32,258 bases of DNA from Crocinitomicaceae bacterium (GTDB taxonomy: Bacteria > Bacteroidota > Bacteroidia > Flavobacteriales_D > Crocinitomicaceae): contig JANQWC010000027.1 in assembly GCA_030730025.1 (NCBI GenBank), positions 9,973 through 42,230 of the forward strand, read 5' to 3'. The notes beneath the pieces are model-generated. The model did not search any database, was not told the origin of the DNA, and worked only from the letters and a program-made list of their open reading frames with translations. Below are positions 24,817 to 32,258 of the stretch, one piece after another. The position numbers and the translations under genes are program-made. Positions within the stretch are counted from its first letter, which is position 1. The number at the start of each line of letters is the position of its first letter.

Positions 24817-26688
24817 TTAACGGCCCAAATGAACCAAAAGCACAGAAATATCACTGGGTGAAACGCCAGAAACGCGAGATGCCTGGCCAATAGTGGCTGG
24901 CTGGATTTTAGAGAGCTTCTCTCTGGCTTCGATGCTCAAGCTATTCACTTTGGAATAATCGAAAGCAGCGGGGAGCTGCAAATTTTCTAGACGCTGGTGT
25001 TTTTGAGCTTGTTCTTCTTCGCGTTCGATATAACCTTCATACTTCAAAAGGATTTCTGCTTGCTCTACCGCTAAAGGATTTTGAACAAATACTTCATTTA
25101 CCGCTTGTGCTGTTGACGCATGAATAGGAATAATATCTGCTAGTGAAATGTGTGGTCTCGTGATCAGTGAGCTCACCTTTACTTGTTGGTTAATCGGTGC
25201 AGAATTTTTATCTTCTAACATTGGATTCGCCTCCGCTGGGCTGATGCCAATTTCGCGAAGTTTGGTTTTGAGCTGCTTGGTGAGTTCTTTCTTTTGCTCA
25301 ACTTTTTGTAGGGCCTCGGCACTCGCTAAACCTATTTCAAAACCGAGTGGCGTGAGCCTTTCATCGGCGTTGTCTTGACGTAATAAAATCCTGAATTCGG
25401 CACGGCTGGTAAACATTCGATACGGCTCATTGGTTCCCTTGGTAATGAGGTCGTCAATGAGTACACCAATATACGCTTCGCTACGTGTTAAAATAAAAGC
25501 ATCCTTTTCAGCTACTTTTCTATGCGCATTAATACCCGCCATTAAGCCCTGGCAAGCGGCTTCTTCATAACCTGTTGTTCCGTTGATCTGACCCGCAAAG
25601 AAGAGGTTTTCAATCAACTTGGTTTCTAAGGAATGCTTGAGTTGTGTTGGTGGAAAATAATCGTATTCGATGGCATAACCAGGTCTAAACATTTTAACGT
25701 TCTCAAAACCCGGTATGGTTTTCATTGCAGCGTATTGTATGTCTTCTGGTAAGGAGGTACTGAACCCATTGACGTAAATCTCCACGGTATTCCAACCTTC
25801 GGGTTCTACGAAAATTTGATGTCTGTCTCTATCTGCAAATCTAGATATTTTATCTTCTATACTCGGACAATACCTAGGGCCGCTGCTTTTGATTGCGCCA
25901 TTAAACATAGGCGAACGATCAAAACCTGTGCGGAGCAAGTCGTGTGTTTGCTCATTGGTATATGTGATGTGACAAGGGAGTTGTTTGGCTAAAGCGCTGG
26001 TGTTGGTATAGCTGAATTTAGATGGGTTTATATCTCCATCTTGAACTTCCATTTTAGTGTAATCTAAACTTCTACCATCGACTCGTGGCGGTGTTCCGGT
26101 TTTCATTCTACCGGCTTCAAAACCTAAACTCACTAAAGATTCGGTTAAGCCCGTGGATGCTTTCTCACCCGCTCTTCCACCTCCAAATTGCTTTTCACCA
26201 AGGTGAATAAGTCCATTTAAAAAGGTTCCGTTCGTGAGTACGACTGTAGTAGCATAAATGGTTGTTCCCATCGCCATTTGAACACCTACTACTTTGTGGT
26301 TTTCAACTACAATTCCGACACACATGTCTTGCCAGAAATCTACGTTATAGTTCTGTTCCAAAAGATAGCGCCACTCCAAAGAAAAGAGCATTCTGTCGTT
26401 TTGGGTTCTCGGAGACCACATAGCTGGTCCTTTAGAAAGATTCAGCATCCGGAATTGGATAGCGCTCTTGTCACTCACAATTCCAGACCCTCCGCCGAGC
26501 GCATCAATCTCTCGAACGATTTGACCTTTAGCCACGCCGCCCATGGCAGGATTACAACTCATTTGTGCGATGGTATTCATATTCATAGTAACCAACAACA
26601 CCTTGCTGCCCATTCGAGCAGCGGCATTAGCAGCCTCACAACCTGCGTGGCCTGCACCAACTACAATTACATCGTATTTATCTAACAT
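24817..26688 (-). CDS. mnmG: tRNA uridine-5-carboxymethylaminomethyl modification enzyme MnmG (GidA)
   Basis: A 623-residue FAD-dependent enzyme. With MnmE it adds a carboxymethylaminomethyl group to the wobble uridine (U34) of certain tRNAs. Key motifs are the FAD site VVGAGHAGCEAANAAARMG (GxGxxG at 11-16), SCNPAMGGVAKGQIVREIDALGG, RGPAMWSPR-like KGPAMWSPRTQ, TGTPPRVDGRS, CPSIEDKISRF and the C-terminal domain ending LSKIQPATIGQASRVSGVSPSDIS (in parts). Length is normal. The start lies 31 bp after the ybeY stop, and the gap is largely taken up by a perfect parS site. In many bacteria gidA sits close to oriC and parAB, which fits. Confidence 0.94.
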   Translation of the reverse strand: MLDKYDVIVVGAGHAGCEAANAAARMGSKVLLVTMNMNTIAQMSCNPAMGGVAKGQIVREIDALGGGSGIVSDKSAIQFRMLNLSKGPAMWSPRTQNDRMLFSLEWRYLLEQNYNVDFWQDMCVGIVVENHKVVGVQMAMGTTIYATTVVLTNGTFLNGLIHLGEKQFGGGRAGEKASTGLTESLVSLGFEAGRMKTGTPPRVDGRSLDYTKMEVQDGDINPSKFSYTNTSALAKQLPCHITYTNEQTHDLLRTGFDRSPMFNGAIKSSGPRYCPSIEDKISRFADRDRHQIFVEPEGWNTVEIYVNGFSTSLPEDIQYAAMKTIPGFENVKMFRPGYAIEYDYFPPTQLKHSLETKLIENLFFAGQINGTTGYEEAACQGLMAGINAHRKVAEKDAFILTRSEAYIGVLIDDLITKGTNEPYRMFTSRAEFRILLRQDNADERLTPLGFEIGLASAEALQKVEQKKELTKQLKTKLREIGISPAEANPMLEDKNSAPINQQVKVSSLITRPHISLADIIPIHASTAQAVNEVFVQNPLAVEQAEILLKYEGYIEREEEQAQKHQRLENLQLPAAFDYSKVNSLSIEAREKLSKIQPATIGQASRVSGVSPSDISVLLVHLGR

Positions 26689-26696
26689 TTGGATTG

Positions 26697-26712
26697 TGTT
26701 TCACGTGAAACA
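26697..26712. other. parS site 1 (ParB-binding palindrome)
   Basis: TGTTTCACGTGAAACA is a perfect 16-bp palindrome and equals the bacterial parS consensus to which ParB binds and loads as a CTP-dependent clamp. It fills most of the 31-bp ybeY-mnmG gap and ends 8 bp from the mnmG start codon. parS usually clusters near oriC. Confidence 0.88.
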
Positions 26713-26719
26713 ACAAGGT

Positions 26720-27157
26720 TTAGTTTTGGTTTGTTTCACGTGAAACAAACCGATTAATATAAAAATCTTCTTTAGATCGCATGACCGCAGCATCAGCATC
26801 GGTTTTGTCTTTGTATCCACAAAGGTGCAGTACGCCATGGAAAACAACACGATAAAATTCAAGCTCAAAACTTTGATTTAAAGTTGCCGCGTTGTCCTTT
26901 ACACGATCAAGAGAAATCATGACATCACCAGAAACTTCAGGGAATGAAGAGTAGTCAAATGTAATGACATCTGTAAAGTAATCGTGATTGAGGTATTGTT
27001 TGTTTACCTCTAAGAGATAGTCGTCGTCTGTAAAAACAAGGCTTAGGTCTTTAAGTGTTTTACCCTCTTGTTGGGTCAAATCTTTTACAGCCTCTTTTAA
27101 TTCTTTTTTCGATACAAAAGTTGGAATCTTTACACCGAGGTTTACGATTGTTGTCAT
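26720..27157 (-). CDS. ybeY: Endoribonuclease YbeY (rRNA maturation factor)
   Basis: A 145-residue single-strand endoribonuclease of the UPF0054 family, involved in 16S rRNA 3' end maturation and ribosome quality control. The core is present: LVFTDDDYLLEVNKQYLNHDYFTDVITFDY, GDVMISLDRV and FHGVLHLCGYKDKT. The family zinc motif is HGxLHLxGYDH with three histidines. Here H107 and H111 remain but the third position is Asp (D117). Bacteroidota relatives often read GYKDKT at this place from memory, so Asp is likely a native ligand. The last codons (VSRETNQN) are written by a second parS site. It overlaps the upstream RsbW-like gene by 4 bp. Confidence 0.9.
   Translation of the reverse strand: MTTIVNLGVKIPTFVSKKELKEAVKDLTQQEGKTLKDLSLVFTDDDYLLEVNKQYLNHDYFTDVITFDYSSFPEVSGDVMISLDRVKDNAATLNQSFELEFYRVVFHGVLHLCGYKDKTDADAAVMRSKEDFYINRFVSRETNQN
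26732..26747. other. parS site 2 (ParB-binding palindrome) inside the ybeY 3' end
   Basis: A second TGTTTCACGTGAAACA, with symmetry extending over 26728-26751 (24 bp). Its centre is 35 bp from that of site 1. It lies within the final codons of ybeY, so the coding end and the site are maintained together. Confidence 0.88.
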
Positions 27158-27567
27158 TTATGAAAATAAAGATTTACAACACTACCCGTATCTACAAACT
27201 CTACTTCATCAGCTAAGTTCTTCATGAGAAAAACACCGCGTCCGCTATCCTTTAATAGATTCTCTGGGGCCGTTGGGTCCGGAAGCTCGTGGTGTACAAA
27301 GCCATTGCCTTCGTCTTTGACTTGAATACAAAAGAGCTCATCATGGTTTGCAACCTTGACTTCTACTTTTGCATCTGGAATATCCTTATTACCATGTTGG
27401 ATTGCGTTGTTAACAGCCTCAGAAACAGCTATTAAGACGTTTCCAAAGGCATCTTCTTTCACACCAAACTCTTCACAAATACCACCTACTAATTTCTCGA
27501 CATCAATAAGTGATTGATAATCAGATGGTAATACCACTTCCGTAACTATTGAAAACCCTTCTTTCAT
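27154..27567 (-). CDS. RsbW-like anti-sigma serine/threonine kinase (HATPase_c)
   Basis: A 137-residue GHKL ATPase of the anti-sigma factor/SpoIIAB-RsbW type. The N box has LIAVSEAVNNAIQHGN with E50 and N54, the G1 box is VKDEGNGF (D85, G87, G89), and the G2 box is SGRGVFLM (109-115), so the ATP site is complete. It lacks any membrane or sensor domain. The usual partner is an anti-anti-sigma (STAS) protein, not found in this window. Its target is unknown; it overlaps ybeY by 4 bp and follows the DUF4175 gene by 19 bp. The linked order is common in Bacteroidota, which suggests co-expression and not necessarily a shared function. Confidence 0.84.
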   Translation of the reverse strand: MKEGFSIVTEVVLPSDYQSLIDVEKLVGGICEEFGVKEDAFGNVLIAVSEAVNNAIQHGNKDIPDAKVEVKVANHDELFCIQVKDEGNGFVHHELPDPTAPENLLKDSGRGVFLMKNLADEVEFVDTGSVVNLYFHK

Positions 27568-27586
27568 AATATAAATATCACGAAAA

Positions 27587-30500
27587 TCACTGATTCATAT
27601 AAGCATCTGAACGTTGTTTGTAGTATAACTGCAACGTGGGGTCGATGGCTTTTATCAATTCCAGCTCATTCCATTTCGACCTTTTATACTCTTCAAATCG
27701 AATTTGGTTACCTTTTTCTACATCTTTTCCGGACTTAGATTCGCGCTTGTCTTCAAATCCGCGCTTCATGATCGCGTCCTCGCTTTCTAACAAGCGTGTC
27801 AAAATCTCTTTTTGACGTTGGATGGTTTGTGGATTGACGCGCTTCAACAACAAATCTTTTTCTTGCTCTTCCAGTTCTTTAAGCAGCGGATTAAGTTGGT
27901 TTCCTAAGCCCTTTCCTTCTTTATTTAATTCTTGCTTGAGTTGCTCCAAACGCTGTCTGATAGCTGTTTGCTCAGCCGCCATTCGCGCCAATTCTTTAGA
28001 ACCTAAGCCTGGTAAACCCTGACCAGCCTGACCTTCTTTTCCCGGAGCTGATCCTGGCTGTTGTCCCGGTTTATTCCCTCCTGGGTTCGGACCTTTCTGC
28101 ATTTGCTCTAGTTGTTTTTTGAGCATTTCTTTCATGTCGCCAGAAGACATACTCTGACCTGCTTTTGGTCTACCCTTACCAGGATTGTCACAACTTCCAT
28201 TGCCTTGCATCTGAGCATTCATTTGCTGCTGCATAGATTGCAGCGCTTCATTCAGTAATAAGGCTAAGTTATTATAGGAGGTCATGACCAATTGCTGGTG
28301 TTTCTCGATGTCCTTCTTACGGTGATCATCTATGGCCTCAATGGTGGATTTCTGATGGCTTACAATTGCGTTGAGTTCTGTATCTATAAACGTGGCAATC
28401 TTTGGTTGTCTTTTTGCTAGAGCAAGCAAGCTATCTCTGATGATTTTTGTGTCGTCATTGATGCGCTGCTGACGTCTACCTAATTTACGGTATACAGGAT
28501 CTTTGGTACTTATTTTTACAAAGTTCTTTTCGGTTCTTTCCTGATCTAAACTCAAAGTAATGAGCCCCTCGAGAATTGCCCTTAGGGTTTCCATGTCTTC
28601 TTCTTGTTGTTCTTTATTGGATTGGTTCTGCTTGGCATTTAATTGAGAAGACATCGCTTTCATTCCGTCTGAAGCAGACTTCTGTTTCTCGCCTGCTTTT
28701 TTTGATTTACCTTCTGATATTTCTTGCTCGGCGTTTTGAAGATCATTGGAAACTTGTTCTTCTAATGCATCTAGAATATCTAAATCTAAAGGGCGTGCTA
28801 AGTCTTTATTTAACTCCTGAACCTCGTTGAGCTCTTTTTTAATTTCATTGAATTTTTCATTGAGTTCTTTTTGCTTCTGCAACAGTTCTTCTTTTGAGAG
28901 TTCTTGATTTTGATCCTTGAGTTCTTCTTGTTCTTTAGCTAAGGCATCAAGTTCTTTTTCCAGATCATCTATGCGCTCATTGACTTGCATTTTCTTCAAA
29001 AGCTCTAGACTTCTGTCTAGCTGCTTGTTCATGTCTTCGGTAGACTGCTGGAGTTCGTCTAGTTTCTCTTTGGTTTGGTCTTTATCTTGTTCTTTAAGGA
29101 GCTCTTCTAACTGCTCTAAGAGCGCTTTGAGTTCGTCATCCATCACTTCATTCAGAAGTTGCTCTAAAAGCTGCTGTTTCTCGAGTAATTGCTCGTCTAA
29201 AGGGGATAACTGATTCTTTTGTTCGGTGCTTTGTTTGATTTCTTCTAAACTCTCTTGAATTTGTTCTTGCAATTGTTGTTGTTGTTGTTGCAATTGTTCG
29301 ACCTTATTGAGTTTATTCCAGTTGGTTGTTTTGGATTGTAAAGCTTCCTTTTTGAATTCTTGTACCTCTTTTTGGAACTGCTGTGTTTTCTTGAAAACAT
29401 CTTGCAACTCGTTCAACTGTTCGGCTTGTTCTTCTTTACGCTGATCGTTTAATTCTTCTAGACTCGGTAGTTTGTAAGTAAGTGTTTCACTCTTTGTTGC
29501 TTTATGACCATTGACACCATCGTTGTCATAAACCACAAAATAATAAGTAATGATATCATTCAGCTGGATTTTTTCACGTCTAAAATCTACGCCAAAGTCA
29601 AATTTTTGCAGCGTTCCTTTGACTGTTTGAACCTCTAAACGCTGCGTTCTTTTCTCTCCATTCTCTTGTTCTATGGTATAAACAAACTGAAGTTTACTCA
29701 GACCGTAATCATCAGAAATAGCTCCTTGAAAATATTTTCTACCGTCTACAACTGAATCTTGCTCTTCCTGAATCTCAATACCTGGATGGGCATCTTTTAA
29801 AACTTCAATTTTAGATATTACTGTGTCATTTTGCTGTGTTTGTGCGTTGGTCAGTACAAACTTTAAGCGGCCACTAGTCTTGTACTCTTGCGTAAACTGA
29901 CTATAAATGGGATCTAGATTTCTGACTTTATTTTGCCAAAATAACTGCAGTTTACTGGTGTTTTTGGTGGCAATTTCCCAGCGTACGTTGGTTCCTTCCG
30001 GGATAGTTAAATCACTGGTATTCTCAATAATACGATCTGGCTTATTCAAGTAACTTGGATAAATACAATGCGCTTTAAGTGTTCCTAATACAGCCTTTCG
30101 ATTGACGCGAATCCATTTCTTTTGACTGTTGAATTCGTTTGTTGTCAAATAAAAAGAAGTTGACTTTTGAAGCGCTGGTGTTTTATACGTAAATGAATTG
30201 CGTTTGACTTGCTTCATTAAGAACTTCCCTTGATCAAGAACGATATAAAGTTGTTTTGGTAAAGCAGTATAACCAGGTGCTGGTTTCACTTTGACTTGGA
30301 TTGCTAAACTAGTGCCTTCTTGAATGCTACTCGGAATAGGTTCGAAGGTAAAAATATACGGATTGGGTTCTTTGAATTCTTTGGAATACTGCAGCACACG
30401 TTTGGTTCCTTGCGTTAGAATTTGAGGGACAAACCAAGCCACAGCTAAAAATCCAAAGAGTACTGGTAATAAATATTTGAGGTATTGTCTTTGGGTTTTA

Positions 30501-30952
30501 TATTCAATGGCCGACTCAAAAGAAATGACATTTAACTGATTGGCGCGCTGCGCTATACTGGCGGCTATCAAGTCAATATTACCAACATGGCTATCGAGGT
30601 CTTGTTGGAGTTGAATGGTGTTCTTTAATTTATCTGCAACCTCCGGAAAAAAAGAACCGATAATTTCTGCTGCCTGTAAATGCGAAATTCTTTTGCCAAA
30701 TGATGACAAACGACTCAAAGGGATACCTACCCATCGAATGAATAAGTAACTTTGAATTACGATAAAACCAAAAAAGAGAATAGCCCTGATGAGGATTGGA
30801 AAGCGACCAAAAAATTCTAAAAAAGTAGTTGCTAAAATCGCAAGCAGAAAAAACAACGTGAACAACAAACTTCCTCTGATCAATTGATTCTTGTAATACT
30901 TTCTGATGAAAGCATCGATTTGATCAATGAGATGGTTAAAAGTGGATTGCAT
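27587..30952 (-). CDS. Large DUF4175-like membrane and coiled-coil protein
   Basis: A 1121-residue protein with three hydrophobic segments near the N-terminus: about 28-48 (LLFTLFFLLAILATTFLEFF), 53-72 and 160-178. These are followed by beta-rich Ig-like stretches up to about 490, with repeats of strand motifs such as IPEGTNVRWEIATKNTSKLQ. From about 495 to 770 it is a very long coiled coil rich in Gln, Glu, Lys and Leu. About 930-1000 is a Gly/Pro/Gln-rich low-complexity stretch (PGGNKPGQQPGSAPG). It resembles the DUF4175 family, which has no settled function. An inner-membrane anchor with a large envelope domain is likely. It leads the cluster with the RsbW-like ATPase, ybeY and mnmG. Confidence 0.75.
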   Translation of the reverse strand: MQSTFNHLIDQIDAFIRKYYKNQLIRGSLLFTLFFLLAILATTFLEFFGRFPILIRAILFFGFIVIQSYLFIRWVGIPLSRLSSFGKRISHLQAAEIIGSFFPEVADKLKNTIQLQQDLDSHVGNIDLIAASIAQRANQLNVISFESAIEYKTQRQYLKYLLPVLFGFLAVAWFVPQILTQGTKRVLQYSKEFKEPNPYIFTFEPIPSSIQEGTSLAIQVKVKPAPGYTALPKQLYIVLDQGKFLMKQVKRNSFTYKTPALQKSTSFYLTTNEFNSQKKWIRVNRKAVLGTLKAHCIYPSYLNKPDRIIENTSDLTIPEGTNVRWEIATKNTSKLQLFWQNKVRNLDPIYSQFTQEYKTSGRLKFVLTNAQTQQNDTVISKIEVLKDAHPGIEIQEEQDSVVDGRKYFQGAISDDYGLSKLQFVYTIEQENGEKRTQRLEVQTVKGTLQKFDFGVDFRREKIQLNDIITYYFVVYDNDGVNGHKATKSETLTYKLPSLEELNDQRKEEQAEQLNELQDVFKKTQQFQKEVQEFKKEALQSKTTNWNKLNKVEQLQQQQQQLQEQIQESLEEIKQSTEQKNQLSPLDEQLLEKQQLLEQLLNEVMDDELKALLEQLEELLKEQDKDQTKEKLDELQQSTEDMNKQLDRSLELLKKMQVNERIDDLEKELDALAKEQEELKDQNQELSKEELLQKQKELNEKFNEIKKELNEVQELNKDLARPLDLDILDALEEQVSNDLQNAEQEISEGKSKKAGEKQKSASDGMKAMSSQLNAKQNQSNKEQQEEDMETLRAILEGLITLSLDQERTEKNFVKISTKDPVYRKLGRRQQRINDDTKIIRDSLLALAKRQPKIATFIDTELNAIVSHQKSTIEAIDDHRKKDIEKHQQLVMTSYNNLALLLNEALQSMQQQMNAQMQGNGSCDNPGKGRPKAGQSMSSGDMKEMLKKQLEQMQKGPNPGGNKPGQQPGSAPGKEGQAGQGLPGLGSKELARMAAEQTAIRQRLEQLKQELNKEGKGLGNQLNPLLKELEEQEKDLLLKRVNPQTIQRQKEILTRLLESEDAIMKRGFEDKRESKSGKDVEKGNQIRFEEYKRSKWNELELIKAIDPTLQLYYKQRSDAYMNQ

Positions 30953-31500
30953 AGGTTAAAGCTACAGTTTCATTTGCTAGCTACAAAATTAAAAGCTTAA
31001 GCGCTCCTTAATAAGATTAATATATTTCTTTTAAAAGAATTTTTAAAATATTTACTACTACTATTAAGGCTGTTCATATGTGTATAATTAAGAGCTTAAT
31101 TAGTTGGTTTTTAAAATCAAGCGAGGTTTTCAACAAACTATTCACTGTTTAAACTTTTTAAATATTTGATAATGAGTTATATATGATTTAATAAACAAAA
31201 CACTTAAATGATAACTTGTTTAAAAAATTACCGTGAAAAGCTAGCTAAATTAGTTTGTAAGCGGTTGAAAAGGTTTGTAGAAAGAAAGCTAAAAAATAGT
31301 GCGTATGTCCGGGTCATTCGAGCTTATACAAAAGAATCACATATTCAAAAAATGTTTTAATGTATTGTTAACACGTTTTTAACTCAAAAACACACTTGCG
31401 TGTTTGTAAATACAACCTATTTATTGAGCTGTAGAGCCGCTAATTTTTAGTTTGTTTATAAGTTTAAACCTAAAATAGTCCTTAATTTAGCAAGAAAAAG
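30953..31500. other. 548-bp AT-rich intergenic region, candidate oriC
   Basis: The only gap above 300 bp. By hand count it is about 26% G+C, and 31021-31200 is about 20%, well below the neighbouring genes. No convincing gene is visible. TTATACACA, a perfect DnaA-box consensus (TTATNCACA), lies on the minus strand at 31079-31087. One-mismatch boxes lie at 31127-31135, 31324-31332 and 31453-31461. There is an imperfect hairpin around 31388-31405. The flanking genes are transcribed away from it on both sides. Such one-mismatch boxes occur by chance in AT-rich DNA. The origin reading draws support mainly from the parS pair 4.3 kb away and from mnmG. It may also hold the two divergent promoters only. 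Confidence 0.4.
30984..30991 (-). promoter_or_regulatory. Possible -7 box for the DUF4175 operon (TAATTTTG)
   Basis: TAATTTTG on the minus strand matches TAnnTTTG and would start a transcript near 30977, about 25 nt before the ATG at 30952. In such AT-rich DNA chance matches are common, and no TTG -33 element is spaced well. Confidence 0.35.
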
Positions 31501-31929
31501 ATGATAATTCCTATTGGCTCCGATCACGCTGGTTTTGAAACCAAGCAACTACTCATTACTTATTTAACCTCTTTAGGTTATGAAGTCAAGGATTACGGAT
31601 GCTATTCAGAGCAAAGCATAGATTACCCAGATTATGCTCATCCTGTTGCGGCTCATATTGAAGCCAACCCAGGAAGCCTTGGTATTTTACTTTGTGGATC
31701 GGGAAACGGCATCAGCATGACCGCCAATAAACACCAAGACATTCGCTGTGCACTTTGCTGGACGCCAGAAATCGCAGAATTAGCACGTCTACACAACGAC
31801 GCCAATATCATTTCATTACCGGCCCGATTTATTTCGGTAGAGGAAGCTAAAGAAATGGTAAATGTATTTTTAAATACCGCATTTGAAGGCGGCCGCCACG
31901 CCACTCGTGTTGCAAAAATTTCTTGCTAG
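31501..31929 (+). CDS. rpiB: Ribose 5-phosphate isomerase B
   Basis: A 142-residue RpiB/LacAB family isomerase that interconverts ribose 5-phosphate and ribulose 5-phosphate in the pentose phosphate pathway. Landmarks are IPIGSDHAGFETK (D8, H9), IDYPDYAHPVA, the catalytic Cys in LLCGSGNGISMTANKH (C65, with the anion-hole loop 66-70), and LHNDANIISLPARF (H98). All the catalytic positions I know are present. It follows the AT-rich gap with a weak TAATTTAG just upstream and ends by overlapping the stop of a convergent OmpA-family gene. RpiB supplies ribose 5-phosphate for Prs, but the two genes are far apart here. Confidence 0.93.
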   Translation: MIIPIGSDHAGFETKQLLITYLTSLGYEVKDYGCYSEQSIDYPDYAHPVAAHIEANPGSLGILLCGSGNGISMTANKHQDIRCALCWTPEIAELARLHNDANIISLPARFISVEEAKEMVNVFLNTAFEGGRHATRVAKISC

Positions 31930-32258
31930 TTGTCTTTGATCAAGATTTCGACCCTTCGGTTGGCTTCTTTTTCTTCTTCATCTTTAGGCTTGCTATATAC
32001 AGGCTTAGATGAACCAAAACCAATTGGATACAAACGCTTGGCGGCGACGCCATTTTGCACCAAATAATCTTTGACCATTTCTGCACGCTGTTTGGATAAT
32101 TTTTGTGCTTTTTTAGCACCGTTCTCATCTAAATTAACATGCCCGTGAATTTCAATATTGATCTGTGGATTCAGTAAAAGTAAGTCGCGTAAACGATTGA
32201 GTTGTGCGTAAGATTCTTCCATTATTTCAGGTAAACCCGCACTGAAATAAACCTGTTC
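31926..32258 (-). CDS. OmpA-family protein, C-terminal domain (partial)
   Basis: The frame is open to the right edge, so only the last 110 residues are seen. They read as an OmpA-like peptidoglycan-binding domain: VYFSAG, then LLLLNPQINIEIHGHVN, KLSKQRAEMVKDYLVQNGVAAKRLYPIGFGSSKPV and NRRVEILI. The classic GHTD is here GHVN, so the first Asp of the diaminopimelate contact may be missing; the R of NRRVEI is kept. Such domains tether outer membrane proteins or lipoproteins to the cell wall. The N-terminal part, beyond the window, will decide whether it is a porin-like OmpA or a lipoprotein. The stop overlaps that of rpiB. Confidence 0.82.
   Translation of the reverse strand, partial: EQVYFSAGLPEIMEESYAQLNRLRDLLLLNPQINIEIHGHVNLDENGAKKAQKLSKQRAEMVKDYLVQNGVAAKRLYPIGFGSSKPVYSKPKDEEEKEANRRVEILIKDN

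Overview
The window comes from a Bacteroidota chromosome, most likely class Flavobacteriia. The pointers are lineage-typical proteins and gene orders (SCO1–DUF420; uppS–bamA–ompH–ompH–murI; atpD–atpC apart from the other atp genes; DUF4175–anti-sigma ATPase–ybeY–mnmG), a protein ending in a type IX secretion sorting domain, and TAnnTTTG-type -7 promoter boxes close to start codons. Coding is dense and gene overlaps of 4 to 26 bp are common. I see no rRNA, tRNA, CRISPR array, transposase, integrase or prophage gene, so this is core chromosome.

Layout. 1-3097 (+): the end of an SCO1-like gene, a DUF420 membrane protein and a small DUF2231-like membrane protein (cytochrome oxidase assembly context), then a dCMP deaminase and an S41 protease. 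3094-7056 (-): a 36-residue membrane peptide frame, a T9SS-sorted beta-propeller-like protein, a cytoplasmic solute-binding-fold protein and an MsbA-like ABC exporter. 7111-11154 (+): prs, rplY with its terminator, a polyprenol-phosphate mannosyltransferase, pyrC and a DUF4296 lipoprotein. 11159-19924 (-): murI; the envelope operon uppS-bamA-ompH-ompH; atpD-atpC; and rbfA followed by a LolC/E-like permease. 19989-23720 (+): a second ABC exporter, a fatty acid desaturase, a YjbR protein and an Hsp15-like S4 protein. 23717-30952 (-): a 2-hydroxyacid dehydrogenase, mnmG, ybeY, an RsbW-like ATPase and a giant DUF4175 protein. 30953-31500 is the only long gap. It is followed by rpiB (+) and the end of an OmpA-family gene (-).

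The most notable signals are not protein families. Two perfect 16-bp ParB-binding parS palindromes lie 35 bp apart at the ybeY/mnmG junction. About 4.3 kb away, the 548-bp gap is about 26% G+C by hand count and holds one perfect DnaA-box match. Together they suggest proximity to the replication origin. Second, the LolC/E-like permease after rbfA has no ATG, GTG or TTG at its homologous N-terminus: its frame opens right after the rbfA stop, in the same frame, with ATT as the best candidate start. Third, two enzymes, dihydroorotase and YbeY, each lack one textbook metal-binding histidine.

No wholly new multi-gene system is evident. The least understood parts are the DUF4175 cluster and the cytoplasmic binding-protein/exporter operon.
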